Positions 56,823 to 64,000 of a stretch of 64,000 nt of DNA are shown piece after piece. The position numbers and the translations under genes are program-made. Source of the stretch: AP-15 sp963789025 (GTDB taxonomy: Bacteria; Pseudomonadota; Alphaproteobacteria; ATCC43930; CGMCC-115725); the NCBI GenBank assembly GCA_963789025.1, contig CAWBIT010000007.1:248001-312000 (forward strand), written 5' to 3'. Under the pieces are notes generated by a model. The model ran no database searches and was not told the DNA's origin. It was given only the letters and a program-made list of their open reading frames with translations. Position 1 is the first letter of the stretch; each line of letters starts with the position of its first letter.

Positions 56823-57467
56823 ATGCACATTGAGCCAGCTCTCCTGGGCCCGGTTTGTTTGTTCTTGGGAGCCCTCGTCGGAGGTAGCGCCTCGCTGCTT
56901 GGGGCTATTTACTCGCAACGCTCTCAAGGTCGCGTTCAGCGCGTCGCGTCCGAGATCGCGAAACGAGAAACCGTTACTGCTGATTTCATGATGAGTGCGT
57001 CGAATTTGCTGCTGAACGCTTACACACACGACGAGGACGAGATCACACTGAGCGGCGACGAGCAGCGCTTGATCGGGCTCATCAACCGAATGAGGCTCTT
57101 TGCCCCGCCTGATGTTGTCGAAGGAGCGGAGGCGGCGCTTAGCAGGATGCTGAAAAACTCGCGTGTCATTCCGGGACGGCCTGTCAGGGCCGGGCCCGGA
57201 ACCCATGAACACAGGCTAAGCGATTGATTTCTCTGGTCCGTGTTCCTGGTTTCCGGGCTCGCGGGCGGAGCCCGCGCCCCGGAATGACAAAGTTCTTGCA
57301 TTTTTCCGCAGCCTGCTAGAGGCATCGTCGAGATCCTGCTGAAGCCGAGTATCGAGCTCCGGCAGCTCGCGAAACAGGCGTTGTCCAAGAGCATCGAGGA
57401 TCCGCTGCTCGCATTCAGCTCGATTTGCCGGGCCGACTTGGACAACCTCCACCGAACAGTCGTGTAA
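56823..57467 (+). pseudogene. small membrane protein gene interrupted by a MITE
   Basis: MHIEPALLGPVCLFLGALVG forms one N-terminal membrane helix, followed by IYSQRSQGRVQRVASEIAKR. Removing the MITE (57143-57315) plus one TTAG/CTAG copy joins EAAL to RGIVEILLKPSIELRQLAKQ and the frame runs to TAA at 57465, giving about 155 residues. As it stands translation continues into the MITE and ends after THEHRLSD at 57227. Family unknown to me. Confidence 0.7.
57143..57315. mobile_element. MITE related to the IS5-family element
   Basis: 173 bp with terminal inverted repeats CAGGATGCTGAAAAA and CAGGCTGCGGAAAAA, flanked by YTAR (TTAG at 57139, CTAG at 57316). Internal GTCATTCCGGG...CCCCGGAATGAC repeat. 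No coding capacity. Probably mobilised by the element at 49941. Confidence 0.8.
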
Positions 57468-57780
57468 GAGGCCGGGGCTCGTTACTGATACAAGCCAGCG
57501 CATGAGGCTAGTCTAGCTCAGAAGCAGTCGCGCAAATGAATTAGCATCCTCGCCTCAAGGACTCATTGCTGCGGTTCAGGGGCACGAGCATAAGTCGGCT
57601 CTTGGCACGTCCCTGGCGTTACCTGATCGCGCCGAAGGCCTGCTTCGGGTCGTGCCCAGGCCGAATGGCCCGCCCCGCGACAAATAACCGGTTACGGCGC
57701 GAAGCAATCGTTTGGCTGAGCGGATAAGGGTCGGTAGATCGTGTTGGTAGCGCGGCCCGCCGGGAGGCCGACGTGCCGTT
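57468..57780. other. gap without a recognised gene
   Basis: About 310 bp. No open frame with a recognisable family and no clear hairpin. The stretch before the RND operon may hold its terminator, but none is evident. Confidence 0.6.
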
Positions 57781-57900
57781 GAACGGGGCGCTCCGGCGCC
57801 AAGCTTTTGATCGCGGCCTGGGGATCAACAAGCAAGCGGAATGCGCCGCGCTTCAGCCGTCGCGTGGTCAGCTTGGCAAAGAAGCCGCAGCCGACTTTAC
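57780..57900 (-). pseudogene. IS630-family transposase remnant
   Basis: Minus-strand frame FFAKLTTRRLKRGAFRLLVD then PQAAIKSLAPE resembles the C-terminal region of IS630-type transposases. About 40 residues are left, abutting the end of the downstream RND gene. Confidence 0.5.
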
Positions 57901-60900
57901 TCCGCAGCGCGAGGGGCCGCCGCGGCAGGCGCCTTGCGCGCCTTGCGCCACTCCTCGAAGCCCTGCAGCACCGCAAAGAACGAGGGGACGAACAGCACCG
58001 CGAGACAGGTCGAGGCGATGATGCCGCTCAGCACGCTGAGCCCCAGCGAAATGCGGCCGACGGCCCCGGCGCCGGTCGCCAGCACGAGCGGCACGACCCC
58101 GAGCCCGAACGCGAACGAGGTCATCAGGATCGGGCGGAAACGCAGACGCGCGGCGTCGACCGCCGCCTCGCGGATCGGCTTGCCATGGACGAGGCGGCCC
58201 TCGCGCGCCATTTCGACGATCAGAATGCCGTTCTTTGCCGACAACGCGATCATCAGAATGAGGCCGATCTGCGTGTAGAGGTTGTTGGCGACGCCGAGGC
58301 TGGTCAGCGCGACGACCGGACCCAACAGCGCCAATGGCACCGCCGAGAGTACCGCCAAGGGCAAGACCCAGCTTTCGTACTGGCCGGCTAGACAGAGATA
58401 GACGAGCAGAACCGACAATCCGAACAGATAATAGAGCTGATTGCCCGTCAGTTTTTCCTGATAGGACATCGCGGTCCACTGGTAGGAGACGTCGCTCGGC
58501 AAATTAGCCTTCGCGATCCCTTCGAAAGCTTCGAGGCCTTGGCCCGAACTGACGCCGCGCGCCGGAGCACCGATGATCGTCGATGACGGATATAGGTTAT
58601 AGAGGGTAATGACGGACGGAGCGACGTCGGAACCAAGATGCGCGACCGCTCCGATCGGAACCATTTGGTTGTCCTGGCTGCGCACATAAAGATTCAACAG
58701 ATCGTCCGGCTGCAGCCGGAACTGCAAGTCGGCCTGTACATAGACCTGGAATACCTGTCCATATTTGTTGAACTGATTGACGTACGTCGCTCCGAGGTAT
58801 GAGCTGAGGGTTGAGAACACCTCCCCGGCCGACACCCGCAATGTTTGGGTCCGGTCACGGTCCACCGTCACCGAGACCTGCGGCGCGCTCGGGCTGAATG
58901 TGGTCAACACGTGCTGCAGCTGGGGATCCCTACCCGCTTGGTCGACCATTTTATTGGTGAGCTCGCTCAACCTTTGATAATTGAAGCTGCCGCCAAGCAG
59001 CTCTACCTCCATCTGCAGCCCACCGGCATTGCCGATCCCCTGAATAGGCGGGGGTGGCACCACCGTAAGCCTGCCATCCGGCGCGGTGCCGAGCGCTTTC
59101 TGCAGGCGTTCGGCAATGGTCAGGATATCGGTTTCCGCCGCCTTGCTGCGCTGATCCCAGGGCTTCAGAACGACAAAGCAGACGCCGGCATTGGGCAGAT
59201 CGGCGAAATTGTCGAGCGCCGACAGCCCCGATATCGCGATCACTCTGTCCACCCCCGGCGTCTCCTGGGCGATCTTGGTCGCCTGGTCGAGCGCCTCGGT
59301 CGTCCGGCCGAGCGCAGCACCGTCGGGCAATTGCGCGACGATCATCAAATAACCCTGGTCTTCATTTGGGATGAAAGCGGTGGGCAGACGGGCAATGCCC
59401 CAAATTCCGACAACCGCCAGAGCCAGACCGATCAGGACCATCAGTCCGCCGACGCGCACCATCCGGCCGATCAACCGGGCATACGCATTTTCCATCCCGC
59501 CATAGACTGGTTCGAAACCGCGAGAAAACCCGCGCGAGAGGAAATTCCGCTGCTCGATCGGCCGAGGCGTCCGCAGCCACAGCGCGCATTGAGTGGGCTT
59601 CAACGTCGCCGCATTGACGGCGCTGATCAGTGCTGTGGCCGCGATGACCAACGCGAATTGCGCGAACATCTGGCCGCTCAAACCGGGGACGAAGGCGGAG
59701 GGCAGGAACACCGCCATCAGCACCAGAGTGATGCCGATGATCGGCCCGAACAGCTCGTCCATAGCCTTGATTGCGGCATCGTGGCCGGACATGCCCTGTT
59801 CGATATATTTCGAGACGCCCTCGACAATAACGATCGCGTCATCGACCACGATGCCGATCGCCAAAATCAGAGCGAACAGGGTCGACAGGTTGACCGTATA
59901 GCCGAGCGCCGCCATGCCGGCGAACGCGCCGATGATCGTGACGGGAACCGTTGTCGCCGGCACCAAAGTCGCGCGAAAGTTCTGCAGAAAGACCAGGATT
60001 ACGATCAGCACGAGCACCCCGGCCTGCCACAAGGTCTTGTAGACCTCGTCGATCGAGTTGCTGATGAAGATCGTCGTGTTGTACGGGATGCCGTAGTGCA
60101 GTCCGGACGGGAAGCGGTGAGACAGCTCCTCCATCTTTGCCGCGACTCCGGCGGCCACCTTTAGCGAATTGGCGTCAGGGGTCTGGTAGATGGCGATACC
60201 GGCAGCCGGCTTGCCGTCGAGCTTGAAGTCCTGCGAATAGGTCTGGGCGCCGAGGTCGATGCGCGCCACGTCTTTTATTTTGATCAGACGACCGCCTTGC
60301 GCGGTCTGGTCCTTGACGACGATTTCCGCGAACTGACCCGGATCGTTGAACCTGGACAAGATGTCGATCGTGTATTGGAACTGCTGGTCCTTCGGCGCCG
60401 GCGGCATACCGACCTGCCCGGCCGCCACTTCCTGGCTCTGCTCTTTGACGGCCCGGATCACATCCTCCGGCACCAGGTTGTACGAGTAGAGTTTCTGCGG
60501 GTCCATCCAGATCCGCATCGAGTACTGGCCCGCGCCCATTACCGTGACATTGCCCACGCCGGGCAGGCGCGCCAGCTCGTTGACGAGGTTGATCGTCGCG
60601 TAATTCCACATGTAGAGCGCGTCGCGCGATCCGTCCGGTGAATCCAAGGTCACGAATTCCAGGATCGACGGGGATTTCGCGCGGATCGAGACGCCTTGTG
60701 CCTGCGCCGCCTGCGGCAGCTGGGCCATTGCGTTCTGCACTCGGTTCTGCACCAGCACCTGGTCCATATTCGGGTCGGAGCCGATTTCGAAAGTGACCGT
60801 CAAAACGTAGGTGCCGTCATAGGCGCTGGTGGACTGCATGTAGAGCATGCCGGGGGCGCCGTTGACCTGCAGCTCGATGGGTAGAGCGATCGTGTCGATG

Positions 60901-61073
60901 ACGGTCTGCGCACTCGCGCCGGGATAGCGGGTCGTCACCTGGACAGTTGGCGGCACGATGTTCGGATATTGCGCCACTGGCAGGCGAAACAGACAGAGCG
61001 CGCCGATCAGCACCAGCACGATCGCCAGCACATTGGCGAGGACCGGATGCTCGATGAAGAATTTCGACATCAT
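57897..61073 (-). CDS. RND efflux permease, HAE1/AcrB type
   Basis: 1058 residues, a full-length hydrophobe/amphiphile efflux-1 pump. MMSKFFIEHPVLANVLAIVL is TM1, then LPVAQYPNIVPPTVQVTTRY; NAPGMLYMQSTSAYDGTYVL is the first porter loop; TM4 holds the proton relay ALILAIGIVVDDAIVIVEGV; TM10-12 end near LCLAGQYESWVLPLAVLSAV and LFVPSFFAVLQGF. It overlaps the adaptor by 4 bp and its own stop touches the IS630 remnant. The C-terminal tail is Ala-rich. Drug export is the expected role. Confidence 0.96.
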   Translation of the reverse strand: MMSKFFIEHPVLANVLAIVLVLIGALCLFRLPVAQYPNIVPPTVQVTTRYPGASAQTVIDTIALPIELQVNGAPGMLYMQSTSAYDGTYVLTVTFEIGSDPNMDQVLVQNRVQNAMAQLPQAAQAQGVSIRAKSPSILEFVTLDSPDGSRDALYMWNYATINLVNELARLPGVGNVTVMGAGQYSMRIWMDPQKLYSYNLVPEDVIRAVKEQSQEVAAGQVGMPPAPKDQQFQYTIDILSRFNDPGQFAEIVVKDQTAQGGRLIKIKDVARIDLGAQTYSQDFKLDGKPAAGIAIYQTPDANSLKVAAGVAAKMEELSHRFPSGLHYGIPYNTTIFISNSIDEVYKTLWQAGVLVLIVILVFLQNFRATLVPATTVPVTIIGAFAGMAALGYTVNLSTLFALILAIGIVVDDAIVIVEGVSKYIEQGMSGHDAAIKAMDELFGPIIGITLVLMAVFLPSAFVPGLSGQMFAQFALVIAATALISAVNAATLKPTQCALWLRTPRPIEQRNFLSRGFSRGFEPVYGGMENAYARLIGRMVRVGGLMVLIGLALAVVGIWGIARLPTAFIPNEDQGYLMIVAQLPDGAALGRTTEALDQATKIAQETPGVDRVIAISGLSALDNFADLPNAGVCFVVLKPWDQRSKAAETDILTIAERLQKALGTAPDGRLTVVPPPPIQGIGNAGGLQMEVELLGGSFNYQRLSELTNKMVDQAGRDPQLQHVLTTFSPSAPQVSVTVDRDRTQTLRVSAGEVFSTLSSYLGATYVNQFNKYGQVFQVYVQADLQFRLQPDDLLNLYVRSQDNQMVPIGAVAHLGSDVAPSVITLYNLYPSSTIIGAPARGVSSGQGLEAFEGIAKANLPSDVSYQWTAMSYQEKLTGNQLYYLFGLSVLLVYLCLAGQYESWVLPLAVLSAVPLALLGPVVALTSLGVANNLYTQIGLILMIALSAKNGILIVEMAREGRLVHGKPIREAAVDAARLRFRPILMTSFAFGLGVVPLVLATGAGAVGRISLGLSVLSGIIASTCLAVLFVPSFFAVLQGFEEWRKARKAPAAAAPRAAE

Positions 61074-62353
61074 GGCTTGGCGCCTGTGGAGGTCGCTTCG
61101 ATCGAGCTCAGCTGCGGCGTCACCTTGGTGCCGATGGTGGCGCGCCAGAGGTCGCCGACGACGACGCGGTCGTCAGGCTTCAAGCCCGAGGTGATGACCC
61201 GCAGCGACCCATCCAGTTGACCGAGCTGCACATAGCGCTGTTCGACGACGTCATCCTTGTTCAGGACAAGCAGATAACGGCCGCCCTGATCTTCCTGCAG
61301 CGCGCGGTCGGGCACCTCCAATGCGTTGCGGTCGACCTTTCCCATCGGCAGACGGATGTTGACAAAAAAACCGGGCAGCAGGGTGCGATCCGCGTTCACT
61401 AAAATCCCGCGCACCAATAACGTTCCGGTCGATGGGTCTATCCCCGGCGAGACATATTCGATCGTGCCTTGGAGCGGAAACCCGGTCTGGTCGGACAGCT
61501 CGACACCGACCGGAACCTTGTGCAGATCGGCGAGGGTGAGTCGATGCTGGCCCAAATTCTGGCGAACCTTCAACACCTGCTGTTCGCTCAGATTGGCAAC
61601 CACGTAAATCGGGTCAAGCTGGGTGATCTCGGCGAGCGCGCTCTGCTGGCCTCCACCGCCGACGACATTGCCGGGGTCGATCAGGTGCTTGCCGACGATG
61701 CCGTCAAACGGCGCCTTGACTTCGGTATAGCTCAGATTTAGCTGGGCCAACGAGACCTGCGCCTGAGCGGAAAGCAGTGACGCCTCGGCGCTCGCTTTTT
61801 CGTAAACCCACTGGTCGACCTGGGTCTGGGTCGCCGCGTCCTTTTTGACGAGCGCCGAATACCGCGGGAGCTCGGTGTTGGCATGCTTGAGCGAGGCTTG
61901 CGCGGCGAGGACCTGCGCCTGCGCCTGCACCAGCTGATCCTTGTACTGGTCCTGCTGGATCGTGAACAGAAGGTCGCCCTTCTTCACCGTTTGGCCGTCC
62001 TCGTAATGGATCTTATCGAGATAGCCCTCCACGCGCGCGACAAGCTTGACGACGTTCACCGAAGCGGCGTTGCCGGTGACCACCATATAGTCGGCGACAC
62101 TCTGCGCTCTGGGCTGGATGACGGGTACCGGCGGCGATGGCTGCTGCGTGACCTGCGCGTGCACGATTCCGGCCGGGGAAGGTGCCGCCATCCCCTTGGG
62201 TTCGGCTGCGGCGGCCACGTCGAACGGTCTCGGGTCGAATGGCCTCGGATAGATCTTCGCCGCTCCATATCCGGCAGCGATACCGACTATCGACGAGAGC
62301 GCGAGTGGCACACACAGCCAGCGCGATTGGACGATCAGAGAGGATAAATTCAC
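61070..62353 (-). CDS. RND periplasmic adaptor of the HAE1 pump
   Basis: 427 residues from GTG at 62353, which has GGTGAGG at 62359-62365. Signal anchor SRWLCVPLALSSIVGIAAGY, barrel PRAQSVADYMVVTGNAASVN, hairpin QAQAQVLAAQASLKHANTEL, and GIVGKHLIDPGNVVGGGGQQ then LPGFFVNIRLPMGKVDRNAL. It has a C-terminal hexameric-adaptor domain. It overlaps the pump gene by 4 bp and follows the outer-membrane gene by 7 bp, so all three are one operon. Confidence 0.95.
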   Translation of the reverse strand: MNLSSLIVQSRWLCVPLALSSIVGIAAGYGAAKIYPRPFDPRPFDVAAAAEPKGMAAPSPAGIVHAQVTQQPSPPVPVIQPRAQSVADYMVVTGNAASVNVVKLVARVEGYLDKIHYEDGQTVKKGDLLFTIQQDQYKDQLVQAQAQVLAAQASLKHANTELPRYSALVKKDAATQTQVDQWVYEKASAEASLLSAQAQVSLAQLNLSYTEVKAPFDGIVGKHLIDPGNVVGGGGQQSALAEITQLDPIYVVANLSEQQVLKVRQNLGQHRLTLADLHKVPVGVELSDQTGFPLQGTIEYVSPGIDPSTGTLLVRGILVNADRTLLPGFFVNIRLPMGKVDRNALEVPDRALQEDQGGRYLLVLNKDDVVEQRYVQLGQLDGSLRVITSGLKPDDRVVVGDLWRATIGTKVTPQLSSIEATSTGAKP

Positions 62354-62358
62354 GACGA

Positions 62359-62365
62359 CCTCACC
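62359..62365 (-). promoter_or_regulatory. ribosome binding site fixing the adaptor GTG start
   Basis: GGTGAGG on the minus strand five bases before GTG at 62353; the TGA in it is the stop of the outer-membrane gene. Confidence 0.65.
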
Positions 62366-64000
62366 ATTCCGGCGGCCGCGGGTTCGGACTGACATCTTGC
62401 GGAGTGGGCAGCGGCGGGACGGCCGGTTGCGGCGTGCCGGGGGGCGGCAACAGCTCGCCCCAATTGGTGCGGTTTCGCATCTCGTCGGCCGTCGCGGCGG
62501 GCACGAACTCGTTGTCCGCGCGGATCTGCCATCCGCCCCCCAAAGCTTGGTAAACCGAGGCCAGACCCGTCGAGACCGTGCCCTCCGCCATCGCCAGGTC
62601 GTTTTGCGCCGTGTAGAGGTTCTGTTCGGCAGTCAGCACGGTCGTGAAATCCCTGGTTCCGAGAGTATACTGTAAGAGCGCGATGCCGAGCGCGGCATTC
62701 GCTGCAGCGACGCTCTCCCGCAGGAAGTCGACCTGCTCGCGCCCTTGCAGGAAACTCGTCAGACCATTCTCAACCTGCTGCTGCGCTTGCAGCACGGCGT
62801 TCTGATAATCGACCAGAAGCGTCTGCAGCGTGGCGTCCTCGACCCGGACCTGATTGGTGATCTGCCCGTAATTGAGGATGTTCCACTGGAACGCCGGTCC
62901 GAAGGCGAAGGTGATACCCCTCCCCTCGAAGACCCGCTTGAGCTTGTTTTGGCTGAGCCCGCTTTGGCTGACATTGCTGGCAGCCGTGCCAAACGTCCCG
63001 GTCAAGCTGAACGCCGGGTAAAGGTTGGACTCAGCGATGCCGATTTGTGAGCTTTGTGCCATCGCCGCCAGTTCGGCGGCGCGGATATCCGGCCTGCGCC
63101 GGACGAGATCGGCGGGAATGCCGACAGCGACGGTCTTTGGCGGGACCGGGATCCCGCTCGAGCCTCTCAGCAGCGGCTCCATCGGCTGCGGCGGCATCCC
63201 GAGAAGCACGGCCAGTGCGTCAAAGCCCTGGTTCAACTGGCTCGTCAGTTGTGGGATCGTCGCTTCGGTTTGCCCAAGGACGTTTTCCGCCTGGTAGACG
63301 TCGAGCTTGGTCGCGGTGCCGCCGTGGTATTGCGCCTCGGCAATTGCGAGCGCCTTTTTCTGCTTGACGATATTCTCTTCGGAGATCTGGATCTGCGTTT
63401 GCAGGGTGCGGATACCGATATAGGTCGTAGCGACATTGCCGAGCAGGGTGACGAGCACGTAGTCGTAATTGGCGACCGAGGCGAGATAAGCTGCATCCGC
63501 GGACTCGATGGCGCGCCGGAACTTGCCCCAAAAATCCAATTCCCAATTGACGGTAAGGCCGAGCGAGTCGCGCCAAAAATTGTGTATGACGTTTACTGGA
63601 AACTGTGTCGTGTCGGAATGGCTCGGGCGGATATAGGTTACCGAGCCGTTGCCCTGCTGCACTTGCGGGTAGAACTCGCCGATCGCCACTCCCAGCTGCG
63701 CGCGCGCTGCGAGCACCCGAGTTCCTGCGTCGACGAGCGTCAGGTTTTGATTATACGCAATCTCGATCAGCCGGTTGAGCACCGGGTCGTGGAACACCTT
63801 CCACCAGTCGCGGTACTCCTGATTACGGGTGTCGACCGACGGATTGTCGGATTCGAGCCACTTCTCGGCAACCGGGGCCGAAGGCGAGGAAAAATCGGGG
63901 CCAACGAGACAACCGGCGCAGCACAGCGGCAGCGCGAGACCGAGCCATAGGCGAAATCGCGCGGCCGACCAAGGCGGGCCGGAACCAGATGATCTCCGGC
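62361..64000 (-). CDS. NodT/OprM-type outer-membrane lipoprotein, 5' end outside window
   Basis: The open frame runs from the window edge to TGA at 62361. No start is visible; the first readable part is a signal sequence with a lipobox (LWLGLALPLCCAGCLVG) at about 63930, so the protein is an outer-membrane lipoprotein. Then WWKVFHDPVLNRLIEIAYNQ, NYDYVLVTLLGNVATTYIGI and RRRPDIRAAELAAMAQSSQI are typical of the NodT/OprM family. It is the outer component of the adjoining pump; C-terminus DVSPNPRPPEW is Pro-rich. Confidence 0.93.
   Translation of the reverse strand, partial: RRSSGSGPPWSAARFRLWLGLALPLCCAGCLVGPDFSSPSAPVAEKWLESDNPSVDTRNQEYRDWWKVFHDPVLNRLIEIAYNQNLTLVDAGTRVLAARAQLGVAIGEFYPQVQQGNGSVTYIRPSHSDTTQFPVNVIHNFWRDSLGLTVNWELDFWGKFRRAIESADAAYLASVANYDYVLVTLLGNVATTYIGIRTLQTQIQISEENIVKQKKALAIAEAQYHGGTATKLDVYQAENVLGQTEATIPQLTSQLNQGFDALAVLLGMPPQPMEPLLRGSSGIPVPPKTVAVGIPADLVRRRPDIRAAELAAMAQSSQIGIAESNLYPAFSLTGTFGTAASNVSQSGLSQNKLKRVFEGRGITFAFGPAFQWNILNYGQITNQVRVEDATLQTLLVDYQNAVLQAQQQVENGLTSFLQGREQVDFLRESVAAANAALGIALLQYTLGTRDFTTVLTAEQNLYTAQNDLAMAEGTVSTGLASVYQALGGGWQIRADNEFVPAATADEMRNRTNWGELLPPPGTPQPAVPPLPTPQDVSPNPRPPEW

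Overview
The window is high-GC DNA from an alphaproteobacterium. Evidence for this is the housekeeping set carA-carB-greA, yqeY-dnaG-rpoD with a CAT-anticodon tRNA after rpoD, a UbiK/YbjN/ProC cluster, a mitochondrial-fission-ELM1-type protein and the CGTCA...TGACG palindromes usual in this class. A Rhodospirillales- or Rhizobiales-like genome is the best guess (inference). One half is stable chromosome and the other is a mobile-element and pseudogene zone.

Positions 1-30500 are mostly intact. In order they hold: a minus-strand cluster ubiK, ybjN, proC and a TetR/COQ9-like gene; a luciferase-like oxidoreductase divergent from an aldo/keto reductase; a convergent HMA-like/DUF5132 pair; a DUF445 membrane protein; a run of five stem-loops that may be an RNA gene; trxB with a LysR regulator; a large protein of unknown function; ELM1 and Lrp; the carAB-greA operon; yqeY, dnaG, rpoD and a tRNA; and a three-gene RND efflux operon divergent from its likely two-component system.

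Positions 30500-37900 are accessory: a truncated hypothetical gene, an IS1595-family transposon carrying three passenger genes (DUF3800 plus two small overlapping genes), a 408-bp copied piece of rpoD, an IS1634 transposase cut by four short hairpin insertions, and a decayed large serine recombinase. Positions 37900-47150 hold an operon for dihydroxyacetone-type kinase of the PTS-dependent kind (DhaK, DhaL, DhaM, HPr, EI) with a sugar-type ABC transporter. EI is split by an IS630 element with a TA duplication and also has a frameshift, the first permease is truncated by an IS6 remnant, and no binding-protein gene is present, so the system is probably dead. Similar tRNA-like 3'-end fragments lie at both sides of this block (37881 and 48647).

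Positions 47150-57900 are a graveyard: fragments of a phage terminase, an amidohydrolase, a TetR regulator, an RND pump and a Ca2+/H+-type antiporter, together with IS5-, IS256- and IS1634-type elements and a MITE that shares its ends with the IS5 element. One intact alpha/beta hydrolase survives there. Positions 57897-64000 return to an intact tripartite RND pump whose outer-membrane gene runs off the end.

The most unusual signal is a roughly 23-nt hairpin (AGCCTG + GC-rich stem + GAAA-like loop + stem). It occurs eight times, always inside transposase genes of three unrelated IS families. Stem bases change in pairs, and the copies sit at a preferred AAG|G site.
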